Shown piece after piece: positions 7,894 to 15,978 of a stretch of DNA of 60,554 nt (the first letter of the stretch is position 1; the number at the start of each line of letters is the position of its first letter). Source of the DNA: Pseudoxanthobacter soli DSM 19599 (GTDB lineage: Bacteria; Pseudomonadota; Alphaproteobacteria; Rhizobiales; Segnochrobactraceae). The DNA is taken from NCBI GenBank assembly GCA_945898215.1, contig CAMDHY010000013.1:1-60554 (forward strand), written 5' to 3'. Position numbers and translations under genes: made by a program. A model generated the notes under the pieces. The model did not search any database. It worked only from the letters and a program-made list of their open reading frames with translations, and was not told where the DNA came from.

Positions 7894-8769
7894 ATGAACG
7901 TCGCCGCTCCCCAGACGCCGGCCCTGCGCTTCGCCTACCGGGCCTATGTGACGCTGTTCTTCCTCTATCTCGCCGCGCCGCTCGCCGCCGCCAGCGTCTT
8001 CGCCTTCAACGCCTCGATGTTCCCGGCGCTGCCGTGGAATGGCTTCACCCTCGACTGGTTCTTCTCCGATACCGAGCCGATGCTCGGCCTCTTCCACGAC
8101 CGCCGGCTGCTGCAGGGCCTCGGCAACTCCTTCTACATCGGTATCATCGTCTCGCTTCTCTCGGTGGCCGTCGGCACTACCAACGCCTTCCTGTTCGAGC
8201 GCCACGACTTTCCCGGCAAGCAGGTGCTCTACGTGCTGATGATCGTGCCGCTCGTCATCCCCGGCGTCATCCTCGGCATCTCGATCCTCGTCTTTGCGAG
8301 CTTCATCGCCAACGAGGCGCGGGCAGCGATGGACCTGCGCATCAACTTCCTTCGGCCGGGGCTGTTCCTCGTCATCCTCGGGCAGTTCTCGTTCCTGGCG
8401 ACGATCACCACCCTCGTCATCGCCGCCCGCCTGAGGAAGTTCGACACGACGCTCGAGGAGGCGGCGCTCAACCTCGGCGCCAGCCGGGCGCGCGTGCTCT
8501 TCACCGTGACGCTGCCGTTCCTTCGGCCGGCGATGATCGCCGCCGGCGTGGTCGCCTTCCTCGTCTCCTTCGAGAACTTCAACACCACCCTGATGCTGGT
8601 CGGCTCCGACTCGCCGCTGACCATCACCATGTACGACCGCATCGCCAAGGTCGGCTCGACGCCGGTGCTGAACGCCGTCTCGGTGCTCTTGATCATTGGC
8701 TCCGGCGCGCTGGCGCTGATCAGCGTGCTCGTCCAGCGCGAACCGAAGCGCGCCGACGTCGAGAGCTGA
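7894..8769 (+). CDS. Polyamine-type ABC transporter permease (PotC-like)
   Basis: This 291-residue membrane protein is the second permease of the operon, with an N-terminal membrane segment at residues 13-35 and an EAA loop TLEEAALNLGASRARVLFTVTLP. The following SFENFNTTLMLVG segment is typical of PotC/PotI. It pairs with the preceding permease to form the channel. A GMC oxidoreductase gene starts 62 bases downstream on the same strand and may be part of the transcript, which would link uptake to oxidation of the imported compound. Confidence 0.88.
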   Translation: MNVAAPQTPALRFAYRAYVTLFFLYLAAPLAAASVFAFNASMFPALPWNGFTLDWFFSDTEPMLGLFHDRRLLQGLGNSFYIGIIVSLLSVAVGTTNAFLFERHDFPGKQVLYVLMIVPLVIPGVILGISILVFASFIANEARAAMDLRINFLRPGLFLVILGQFSFLATITTLVIAARLRKFDTTLEEAALNLGASRARVLFTVTLPFLRPAMIAAGVVAFLVSFENFNTTLMLVGSDSPLTITMYDRIAKVGSTPVLNAVSVLLIIGSGALALISVLVQREPKRADVES

Positions 8770-8831
8770 GCGCGGCCGGCCCAACGCATTCCCCCGACCC
8801 TCGCGGACGATTCGAACCGGACGAACGATTC

Positions 8832-10454
8832 ATGGCGGAGTTCGACTACATCATCGTCGGCGCGGGCTCGGCCGGCTGCGTGCTGGCGAACCGGCTGACC
8901 GAGAGCGGCCGCCACCGCGTGCTCTTGCTGGAAGCCGGCGGCAGCGACGAGCGCTTCTGGATACGCACGCCGATCGGCTACGGCCGCATCTTCTACGACC
9001 CCTCGGTCAACTGGATGTACTTTGCCGAGCCCGATCCCGGCACCGCCGGCCGCGAGTCCTATTGGCCGCGCGGCAAGGTCCTCGGCGGCTCGAGCTCGAT
9101 CAACGCCATGGTGTTCATCCGCGGCGAGCCTGATGACTTCGACGACTGGGCGGCCGCCGGCAACCCAGGCTGGGACTGGGCCGGCGTGCTCCCCTACTTC
9201 CGCAAGATGGAGAGGAGCGAGTTCCCGGGTCCCCTCCACGGCACCGACGGGCCGTTGTCGGTGACGGACGCCTCCCGCCACATGCACCCGCTCTGCCAGG
9301 TCTATCTGGAAGCCTGCCGGCAGCTCGGCTTCCCCACGGTCGCCGACCTCAACGGCGATCCCGGCGACCGCGCCGGGCTCTATCCGATCTCGACCCGCGA
9401 CGGCCGGCGGGAATCGAGCGCCACCGCCTACCTGAAGCCCGCCCGCCACCGGCCGAATCTGACGGTGGTCACCGAGGCCCACGCCACTCGCGTCCTGTTC
9501 GAGGGCCGCCGCGCCGTCGGGGTGGCCTACCGCCGCGGCGGCGGGCCTGAGGAGACGGTGCGGGCGGCGGGCGAGGTGATCCTCTCGGCAGGCTCCGTGA
9601 ACTCACCGCAGTTGCTGCAGATCTCCGGCGTCGGTCCGGCCCGGCTGCTGGAGCGCCACGGCATCGCCGTGGTGGCCGGCAACGACGCTGTCGGTGCCAA
9701 CCTGCAGGACCACCTCGGGATCGACTTCCTCTACCGCTCGAAACTGCCGACGCTGAACCAGCAACTCAATCCCTGGTGGGGCAAGCTCTTGGCGGGCATG
9801 CGATACGTCGCGACACGCGGCGGGCCGCTGTCCTTGTCGGTCAACCAGGGCGGCGGCTTCGTGCGCGGCCAGGCCGACCGCACACGCACGAACCTGCAGC
9901 TCTATTTCTCGCCCGTCAGCTACATCAAGGCGCCGCCGCGCACACGGCCGCTGCTCAATCCCGACCCCTATCCGGGCTTCCTGCTCGGCTATTCCGCCTG
10001 CCGCCCGACGAGCCGCGGCGAGATCATGATCCGAAGCGCCGACCCCTTCGAGGCCCCGTCGATCCGCCCGGGCTACCTCTCGACCAACCACGACATCGAG
10101 GAGATGGTCGAGGGTTCGCGGCTGATGCGGCGGCTGGCCGCGACGCCGGCGCTGTCGGCGATCATCGACGAGGAACTCAAGCCGGGTGCGGCCGTGATGT
10201 CCGACGCCGACTTCGCCGACGACGCCCGCAGCCGCGCCGGCACCGTCTTCCACCCCTGCGGCACCTGCATCATGGGCCCCGACCCCGCGACCTCCGTCGT
10301 CGACGCCCGCCTCCGGGTCCACGACCTCGAGCGGCTCCGCGTCATCGACGCCTCGATCTTCCCGAACGTCACCTCCGGCAACACCAACGCCCCGGCGATC
10401 ATGGTCGGCGAGAAGGGCGCGGACCTGGTGCTGGCGGACGCGCCGGGGCGGTAG
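8832..10454 (+). CDS. GMC-family FAD oxidoreductase (choline/alcohol dehydrogenase-like)
   Basis: This 540-residue flavoprotein starts at ATG 8832, directly before the dinucleotide-binding motif FDYIIVGAGSAGCVLANRL. The GMC signature YWPRGKVLGGSSSINAM is at about residues 77-93. The C-terminal active-site region HPCGTCIMG contains the conserved catalytic histidine, and a second conserved segment (NTNAPAIMVGEKGAD) ends the protein. Relatives oxidise choline, glycolaldehyde-type alcohols or polyethylene glycol. Its place after a polyamine-type importer suggests a hydroxylated or quaternary amine substrate, but BetA identity is not certain: no betaine aldehyde dehydrogenase lies alongside, only a methylmalonate-semialdehyde-type dehydrogenase convergent to it. 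Confidence 0.85.
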   Translation: MAEFDYIIVGAGSAGCVLANRLTESGRHRVLLLEAGGSDERFWIRTPIGYGRIFYDPSVNWMYFAEPDPGTAGRESYWPRGKVLGGSSSINAMVFIRGEPDDFDDWAAAGNPGWDWAGVLPYFRKMERSEFPGPLHGTDGPLSVTDASRHMHPLCQVYLEACRQLGFPTVADLNGDPGDRAGLYPISTRDGRRESSATAYLKPARHRPNLTVVTEAHATRVLFEGRRAVGVAYRRGGGPEETVRAAGEVILSAGSVNSPQLLQISGVGPARLLERHGIAVVAGNDAVGANLQDHLGIDFLYRSKLPTLNQQLNPWWGKLLAGMRYVATRGGPLSLSVNQGGGFVRGQADRTRTNLQLYFSPVSYIKAPPRTRPLLNPDPYPGFLLGYSACRPTSRGEIMIRSADPFEAPSIRPGYLSTNHDIEEMVEGSRLMRRLAATPALSAIIDEELKPGAAVMSDADFADDARSRAGTVFHPCGTCIMGPDPATSVVDARLRVHDLERLRVIDASIFPNVTSGNTNAPAIMVGEKGADLVLADAPGR

Positions 10455-10501
10455 CTTCGGGCAGGGCGGAGGAGGCGGGACGCCCGCGGCACCCGCGACG
10501 C

Positions 10502-10655
10502 GTCCTCCCCCTGCCAGGGGGGAGGACAGCCGGCGCAGCCGGCAGGTGGGGGCCCGTCAATCCGAAGCGAGACGGTGCAGAGGCCGAGCCCGTGATTTCA
10601 CGGGCCCCACCCTGACCGCTTCGCGGTCTGTCCCTCCCCCTGGCAGGGGAGGGAC
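10502..10655. repeat. Composite palindromic repeat A, copy 2
   Basis: This copy has the same layout as the element at 454: outer hairpins CTCCCCCTGCCAGGGGG and CTCCCCCTGGCAGGGGAG, and an inner inverted pair built on GCCCGTCAAT-type sequence. It lies exactly between the convergent GMC and mmsA genes, where a long hairpin could serve as a bidirectional terminator. Confidence 0.8.
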
Positions 10656-10693
10656 GGGGCGCCGCGTCTTCCCGACCGCCCCCCGACCCACCC

Positions 10694-12190
10694 TCACTTC
10701 ATCGTCGGAATCGAGAACTCCGCGCCGTCCTTGATGCCGGAGGGCCAGCGCGAGGTGACCGTCTTCGTCTTCGTGTAGAAGCGGATCGCGTCCGGGCCGT
10801 GCTGGTTCAGGTCGCCGAAGCCCGAGCGCTTCCAGCCGCCGAAGGTGTAGTAGGCGAGCGGCACCGGGATCGGCACGTTGACGCCGACCATGCCGACATC
10901 GACACGTGCCGCGAAGTCGCGCGCGGCGTCGCCGTCGCGGGTGTAGATCGCGACGCCGTTGCCGTATTCGTGCTTGGAGGGCAGCGACAGCGCCTCCTCG
11001 TAGTCCTTGGCGCGCACCACCGACAGCACCGGCCCGAAGATCTCCTCCTGGTAGATGCGCATGTCGGCGGTGACGTTGTCGAACAGCGAGCCGCCGAGAT
11101 AGAAGCCGTCCTCGTAGCCCTGCAGGCGGAAGTTGCGCCCGTCGACGACGAGCTTCGCCCCTTCCTCGACGCCGAGGTCTATGTAGCCCTTCACCTTGTC
11201 GCGGTGGGCCTTCGTCACCATCGGGCCGAAGTCGGCCGAGGGATCGGTCGAGGGTCCGACCTTCAGGCTCTCGACGCGCGGGATCAGCTTCTCCATCAGG
11301 CGGTTGGCGGTCGCCTCGCCGACGGGCACGGCGACCGAGATCGCCATGCAGCGCTCGCCGGCCGAGCCGTAGCCGGCGCCGATCAGCGCGTCGACCGTCT
11401 GGTCGAGGTCGGCGTCCGGCATGATGATCATGTGGTTCTTGGCGCCGCCGAAGCACTGGGCGCGCTTCCCCGTCGCCGCCGCGCGGGCATAGATGTACTC
11501 GGCGATCGGCGAGGAGCCGACGAAGCCGATCGCCTTGATGTCCGGGTCGTCGAGCAGCGCGTCGACCGCGACCTTGTCGCCGTTTACCACCTGGAAGATG
11601 CCGGGCGGGCCACCGGCCTCGATGAAGAGCTCGGCGAGGCGCATCGGGCAGGACGGATCGCGTTCCGACGGCTTCAGCACGAAGGCATTGCCGCAGGCGA
11701 TCGCCGGGGCGGCCTTCCACAGCGGGATCATAGCCGGGAAGTTGAACGGTGTGATGCCGGCGACGACGCCGAGCGGCTGGCGCAGCGAGTACATGTCGAT
11801 GCCAGGGCCGGCGCCCTCGGTGTACTCGCCCTTCAGGAGATGCGGGATGCCGGTGGTGAACTCGACCACCTCGAGGCCGCGCTGCAGGTCGCCGCGGGCG
11901 TCCGGCAGCGTCTTGCCGTGCTCGCGGGCGATGAGGTCGGAGAGCTCGTCGGCGTTCGCCGTGCAGAGCTCGAGGAACTTCATCATCACGCGGGCGCGGC
12001 GCTGCGGATTGGTCGCGGCCCACGCGGGCTGCGCTTTCTTGGCGTTCTCGACGGCGGCACGCACTTCCTCGACGGAGGCGAGCGCGACGTGGCCGCGGAC
12101 CTCGCCGGTCATCGGCTGAAAGACCTCGGCGGTGCGGCCGGAGCGGCCGGCGACGGCCTTGCCGCCGATGAAGTGTCCGATCTCGAGCAT
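10694..12190 (-). CDS. mmsA: Methylmalonate-semialdehyde dehydrogenase (acylating)
   Basis: This 498-residue aldehyde dehydrogenase has the length of MmsA. It has catalytic Cys281 (GSAGERCMAIS), the cofactor region GITPFNFPAMIPLW typical of the CoA-acylating MMSDH subgroup, and the C-terminal motif YTFGGWKRSGFGDLNQHGPD. It converts methylmalonate semialdehyde (or malonate semialdehyde) plus CoA and NAD to propionyl- (acetyl-) CoA, in valine, thymine, inositol or beta-alanine breakdown. The ATG at 12190 begins MLEIGHFIGG, the family N-terminus; a longer frame upstream is composition only. It is transcribed away from a LysR gene, its likely regulator. Confidence 0.9.
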   Translation of the reverse strand: MLEIGHFIGGKAVAGRSGRTAEVFQPMTGEVRGHVALASVEEVRAAVENAKKAQPAWAATNPQRRARVMMKFLELCTANADELSDLIAREHGKTLPDARGDLQRGLEVVEFTTGIPHLLKGEYTEGAGPGIDMYSLRQPLGVVAGITPFNFPAMIPLWKAAPAIACGNAFVLKPSERDPSCPMRLAELFIEAGGPPGIFQVVNGDKVAVDALLDDPDIKAIGFVGSSPIAEYIYARAAATGKRAQCFGGAKNHMIIMPDADLDQTVDALIGAGYGSAGERCMAISVAVPVGEATANRLMEKLIPRVESLKVGPSTDPSADFGPMVTKAHRDKVKGYIDLGVEEGAKLVVDGRNFRLQGYEDGFYLGGSLFDNVTADMRIYQEEIFGPVLSVVRAKDYEEALSLPSKHEYGNGVAIYTRDGDAARDFAARVDVGMVGVNVPIPVPLAYYTFGGWKRSGFGDLNQHGPDAIRFYTKTKTVTSRWPSGIKDGAEFSIPTMK

Positions 12191-12354
12191 GAGCCCTCTC
12201 CCGAAGAATGCGTTCTCTCGGCACGGATGGGGCCGAGCGTGGCCTTGGTGATGACGCTTCCATCCGCGCACAGCAAGACGCAATGTCGCGCAGCCGTTGT
12301 GCGGAAAGTGATGCGCGCCGGCCCGGACCGCGGGTGAAGCGAGTGGAGACGCGA

Positions 12355-13251
12355 ATGGACTGGGACCGGCTGCGCGTCTTCCTCGCCGTCGCCCGCGCTG
12401 GCCAGATCCTCGGCGCGGCCCGGCGGCTCTGCCTCAACCACGCGACCGTCGCCCGCCAGCTCGACGCGCTGGAGGCCGGCCTTGGCACCATGCTGGTCGA
12501 GCGCGGACCCTCCGGCTGCACGCTGACGGCGGCCGGCGAGCGGCTCGCCGCCACCGCCGAGCGCATGGAGGCCGAGGCGCTCGCCGCCGAGGCGGACCTC
12601 GCCGAGGGCGGCGGCGGCATCAGCGGCACGGTTCGCGTCGGTGCGCCGGACGGGCTCGGAAACTACTTCCTCGCGCCCGAGCTCGCCCGGCTCGCGAGCC
12701 TTCACCCCGGCCTCGTCGTCGAGCTGGTGCCCTTGCCGCGCACCTTCTCGCTGTCGAAGCGCGAGGCCGACGTCGCCATCGGGCTCGAGCGGCCGGCCCG
12801 CGGCCGGCTCGTGGCGACGAAGCTCACCGACTACACCCTCGGCGTCTACGCCACCGGCGCCTATCTCGCCGCCCACGGCGAACCGGCCTCGAAGGCGGAG
12901 CTTGCCGGCCACGTCTTCGTCTCCGGCGTCGACGACTTCTCCTATTCGGCGGCGCTCGACTATGCCGCCGCCTTCGAGGGCACGGCGGCGGAGCGCTTCC
13001 ACTGCGCGAGCGTCGTCGGCCAGGTCGAGGCGATCCGCGCCGGCCACGGCTTCGGCATCGTCCACGACTATGTCGCCGCCCGATTGCCCGAGCTCGTGCC
13101 GATGCTGCCGGAGATCACCTTCCGCCGCAGCTACTGGCTGGTGACGCACCCCGACACCAGCCGCAGCGGCCGGGTCGCGACGGTGACGAAGGCGATCGCC
13201 CAGCGCGTCCGCGAGGAGCGCCGCCTATTCGCCGCTCCTGGGCGCGGCTGA
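12355..13251 (+). CDS. LysR-family transcriptional regulator, divergent to mmsA
   Basis: This 298-residue protein has the normal LysR length. Its N-terminal helix-turn-helix (DWDRLRVFLAVARAGQILGAARRLCLNHATVARQ, about residues 2-35) is followed by the dimer helix and an effector-binding domain from about residue 90. The ATG at 12355 is chosen to match the family N-terminus; an in-frame GTG twelve bases upstream is possible. It diverges from mmsA across a 164-base spacer, so it probably controls mmsA and itself. That spacer contains the palindrome AGAATGCGTTCT near the mmsA start, which I do not consider strong enough to list as a site. Confidence 0.85.
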   Translation: MDWDRLRVFLAVARAGQILGAARRLCLNHATVARQLDALEAGLGTMLVERGPSGCTLTAAGERLAATAERMEAEALAAEADLAEGGGGISGTVRVGAPDGLGNYFLAPELARLASLHPGLVVELVPLPRTFSLSKREADVAIGLERPARGRLVATKLTDYTLGVYATGAYLAAHGEPASKAELAGHVFVSGVDDFSYSAALDYAAAFEGTAAERFHCASVVGQVEAIRAGHGFGIVHDYVAARLPELVPMLPEITFRRSYWLVTHPDTSRSGRVATVTKAIAQRVREERRLFAAPGRG

Positions 13252-13310
13252 GCGAGGCTTTGGGATTGTATCTCTTCCAGTGAACGGACCGGCACCTTAG
13301 CCACCGTGGG

Positions 13311-13336
13311 CGGAAACGCTGTCGTGAACGTTTCCG
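13311..13336. promoter_or_regulatory. Inverted repeat with perfect 8-bp arms
   Basis: CGGAAACG and CGTTTCCG face each other across a 10-base loop. The repeat lies 59 bases after the LysR stop and 92 bases before the cytochrome start. It may be a terminator stem without a T-tract or an operator for the cytochrome genes; the sequence does not decide between them. Confidence 0.4.
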
Positions 13337-13428
13337 GTCTGGCCAAGCCTCAGCCTGGACCCATGATAATGTGTCGCGCGTTGCCGGTCGGCGACGCTGG
13401 CCGATCGCTCTTCCGGGGACCCCTTGCC

Positions 13429-13863
13429 ATGAAATTTCTCGTCGCCGCCGTCACGACGCTGACGCTGCTCGCCTCCGCCGCCTCCGCCGACCCGATCGCC
13501 GACCGCCAGAAGTTGATGAAGGGCATCGCCGACGCCACCAAGGTCTCGGCCGAGATGGTGCAGGGCAAGACGCCGTGGGATGCCGCCGCCGCCAAGGGAG
13601 CGATGGCGACGATCGCCGCCAATGCCGAGATGTTCCCGTCCCTCTTCCCCGCCGGCACCGAGACGGGTGGCGACACCGAGGCCTCGCCGAAGATCTGGGA
13701 GGCGAAGTCCGACTTCGACGCGCTTTCCGCCAAGCTCGCCTCCACCGCTCAGGCGGCCGGCTCTGCCGCCGATGGCGGCCTCGAAGCCTTCAAGCCGGCC
13801 TTCGGCGCGATGGCGGCCAACTGCAAGGCCTGCCACCAGGACTACCGCATCCAGAAGAACTGA
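13429..13863 (+). CDS. Cytochrome c' / c556 family protein
   Basis: This 144-residue periplasmic protein has a signal peptide of about 21 residues (LTLLASAASA-DP). The single haem site CKACH is at residues 132-136, close to the C-terminus, as in the four-helix cytochrome c' fold. The ATG at 13429 starts the signal peptide; the longer frame to 13306 is not credible. It lies 7 bases before a membrane-anchored dihaem cytochrome gene, so the two probably pass electrons in one chain. The partner dehydrogenase is not identified. Confidence 0.88.
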   Translation: MKFLVAAVTTLTLLASAASADPIADRQKLMKGIADATKVSAEMVQGKTPWDAAAAKGAMATIAANAEMFPSLFPAGTETGGDTEASPKIWEAKSDFDALSAKLASTAQAAGSAADGGLEAFKPAFGAMAANCKACHQDYRIQKN

Positions 13864-13870
13864 GCGCGCC

Positions 13871-14779
13871 ATGCGCCGCCTGCTGCTGCTCGTCGTCCTC
13901 GCCGCCCTTCTCGGCGGCGGGGCGTTCTGGTGGCTGACCGAGCCGAAGCGGGTCGACGCCGCATCGCTGCCCGTCCACTCAGCCGATCTCGCCAACGGCG
14001 AGCGGATGTTCTGGGCCGGTGGCTGCACGTCGTGCCATGCCCGGCCTGGGGCAGAGGGCGACGCCAAGCTGGTGCTCGCCGGCGGCCTCGAGCTGCCGAC
14101 GCCGTTCGGCACCTTCCGGGTGCCGAACATCACGCCGGACCGGGCCACCGGCATCGGTGGCTGGTCGCTCGCCGACTTCATCACCGCCATGAAGGACGGA
14201 ACCTCGCCAGACGGGCGGCACTACTATCCGGCCTTCCCCTACACCTCCTACCAGCGGATGCGGACGGAAGACCTGATCGACCTCAAGGCCTATCTCGACA
14301 CCCTGCCGGCGGCCGAGAACGTCGTCGCCGGCCCGGACCTCGCCTTCCCCTACAACGTCCGCCGCGGCCTCGGCCTCTGGAAGCTGCTCTATCTCGACGG
14401 CAAGCCCTACACGCCGAACCCGGCCTATTCCGCGCAGGCACAGGCGGGCGGCTACCTCGTCGAGGGTCCCGGCCACTGCGGCGAGTGCCACACCCCGCGC
14501 GACGTCTTCGGCGGCATGGAGCGCGACCGCTGGCTCGCCGGCGGCCCCTCGCCCGAGGGCAAGGGCACGATCCCGAACGTCACGCCGGTCGCCGGCGCCT
14601 TTGGCGACTGGACGCCGGAGGAGATCGCCTATGCGCTGGAGAGCGGCTTCACGCCGGACTTCGATTCGCTGGGGGGTTCGATGGCGTCAGTCGTGACGAA
14701 CTGGTCGCACGTGCCCGCCGCCGACCGCGAGGCGGTCGCCGCTTACCTCAAGGCGATCCCGCCGATCGCGGGACCGTGA
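13871..14779 (+). CDS. Membrane-anchored dihaem cytochrome c
   Basis: This 302-residue protein has an uncleaved N-terminal membrane anchor (LLLLVVLAALLGGGAFWW) and two class I haem domains. The haem sites are CTSCH at 52-56 and CGECH at 203-207. It resembles the cytochrome subunits of alcohol or aldehyde dehydrogenases and the thiosulfate dehydrogenase-type dihaem family, which take electrons from periplasmic oxidoreductases to the respiratory chain. It is co-directional and nearly contiguous with the cytochrome c' gene. No periplasmic dehydrogenase subunit adjoins it, so the electron donor is open. Confidence 0.85.
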   Translation: MRRLLLLVVLAALLGGGAFWWLTEPKRVDAASLPVHSADLANGERMFWAGGCTSCHARPGAEGDAKLVLAGGLELPTPFGTFRVPNITPDRATGIGGWSLADFITAMKDGTSPDGRHYYPAFPYTSYQRMRTEDLIDLKAYLDTLPAAENVVAGPDLAFPYNVRRGLGLWKLLYLDGKPYTPNPAYSAQAQAGGYLVEGPGHCGECHTPRDVFGGMERDRWLAGGPSPEGKGTIPNVTPVAGAFGDWTPEEIAYALESGFTPDFDSLGGSMASVVTNWSHVPAADREAVAAYLKAIPPIAGP

Positions 14780-14794
14780 GGGCGAACCAGGCGT

Positions 14795-15274
14795 TCAGTA
14801 TTCCTCCTCCTCGACGGGCTCGACCTCGCAATAGGCCTCGATCCACGCCGTGAAGCTCGGGGCGACACACTCGACGGTTTCGAAGTCGTGGTCGAAGAAC
14901 CAGATCGCGGCGCTGCCGTCCGCGTGCTTCTTCAAGCGCTCAGCGTCGAAGCAGAACTTGTTGCCTGCGTGGTCATCGGCGAAGGCGATGAGGTTGGCCG
15001 GCATACTGATCTCATGCCAGGCGAGCGTAGCCGTGATGATCTCGGAGGGTGCGTAGAATTCGCCGATGCCTTGAAGGTCCAGTTCACGCTCGACGATCGC
15101 ACTCAGGAGCGCGAGTTTCGGTCGAGGCAAGCCGACCCGCAGAACCGCATCGCGGTAGTCATCGGGCAGGCGGACACCGAAGCGAAACTCGACTCGACTC
15201 AGATCGCTTTCAGAGACGGGATCGGGGGGATAGCTGCTCGACGTCCACTTCTCTGTGAAACGCTCCAGCGACAT
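14795..15274 (-). CDS. SMI1/KNR4 (SUKH) family protein, orphan immunity-like
   Basis: This 159-residue cytoplasmic protein has the SUKH pattern: an N-terminal helix with SESDLSRVEFRFGVRLPDDYRDAVL, a central FADDHAGNKFCFD strand pair, and a C-terminal SFTAWIEAYC helix. It ends in an acidic tail (EPVEEEEY). The ATG at 15274 is preferred because GGAG lies 6 bases before it; an in-frame GTG at 15286 is the alternative. SUKH proteins commonly neutralise contact-dependent or polymorphic toxins, but no toxin gene is adjacent. Base composition looks slightly less GC-rich than its neighbours, which fits acquisition. Confidence 0.7.
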   Translation of the reverse strand: MSLERFTEKWTSSSYPPDPVSESDLSRVEFRFGVRLPDDYRDAVLRVGLPRPKLALLSAIVERELDLQGIGEFYAPSEIITATLAWHEISMPANLIAFADDHAGNKFCFDAERLKKHADGSAAIWFFDHDFETVECVAPSFTAWIEAYCEVEPVEEEEY

Positions 15275-15422
15275 GGGTCTCTCCACGCGATCTGTGATGA
15301 CGGAAAACTAACCATGTTCGGGGTGAACTGTCAGGCGAACCTTCACCGCCAAGCCGTAGCAATCGGAATGGCCGCTATGGCCGCTTGACGCCCGCCACCG
15401 CGCACCAGATGGTCGGCGTCGC

Positions 15423-15944
15423 ATGACGATTCGCACCCCCTTCGTGGCCGTGGCCGCGCTCCTCGTCCTCGCCGGCTGCGCCGAGGAGCGGCGGCTCCCG
15501 ACGGTCCCGAGCTTCTACCAGCACCTCGATCGGCCCTCGGCCGTCCTCGACACCGCGACGGCGGCCGGGATGATCTCGAGCTACCGCGCCCAGCAGGGTC
15601 TCGGGCCGGTCGTCGTCGACCGGGTGCTCGAGGAGGTCGCGACCGAGCAGGCGCGCGCCATGGCGGCGGGCGACAATGTCCGCGTCTCACTCACCAGCGC
15701 GCGCGACATCCAGGCGCGCCTCGCGAAGGCCGGCTACCGCACCGACGTGGCGGTGGAGAGCGTCTCGGCCGGCTACCGTACCATCGCCGAGATGTTCTCG
15801 GGCCTCCGGGAATCGAAGCCGCAGAACGAGAAGCTGCTCACGCCGGGCGTCACCCGCATCGGCATCGCCATCGGCTATGCGCCGAAGAGCAAGTACCGGC
15901 TGTTCTGGAGCGTCGTGCTGGCCGGCGAGCCGCAGCAGCCTTAA
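15423..15944 (+). CDS. CAP/SCP-domain lipoprotein with lost histidines
   Basis: This 173-residue predicted lipoprotein has a short signal peptide and the lipobox LAGC, with Cys at residue 19. The rest follows the bacterial CAP (SCP/PR1-like) layout: an ISSYRAQQGLGPVVVD helix, ARLAKAGYRTDVAVESVSAGY, and a C-terminal GVTRIGIAIGYAPKSKYRLFW strand. The histidines of the CAP cavity appear to be missing: the usual SH-type position reads NVRVSL and the usual PHR/N position reads KPQNEKLL. It would be tethered to a membrane in the periplasm. No function can be assigned. Confidence 0.65.
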   Translation: MTIRTPFVAVAALLVLAGCAEERRLPTVPSFYQHLDRPSAVLDTATAAGMISSYRAQQGLGPVVVDRVLEEVATEQARAMAAGDNVRVSLTSARDIQARLAKAGYRTDVAVESVSAGYRTIAEMFSGLRESKPQNEKLLTPGVTRIGIAIGYAPKSKYRLFWSVVLAGEPQQP

Positions 15945-15978
15945 GGTTCGGCGCCCGAGCCAACCGGAAGGGGCGGCG

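Noticed and set aside
6898-8784. Long minus-strand open frame (628 codons) antisense to the Pot permease genes
   Set aside because: It is a shadow of the real genes caused by very high GC. Its composition (Glu/Arg/His/Asp-rich, no domains) is typical of antisense frames here, and similar frames lie opposite most genes.
12205-12216. AGAATGCGTTCT palindrome as LysR operator before mmsA
   Set aside because: It lies only about 15 bases before the start codon and does not follow the T-N11-A pattern well; chance is likely.
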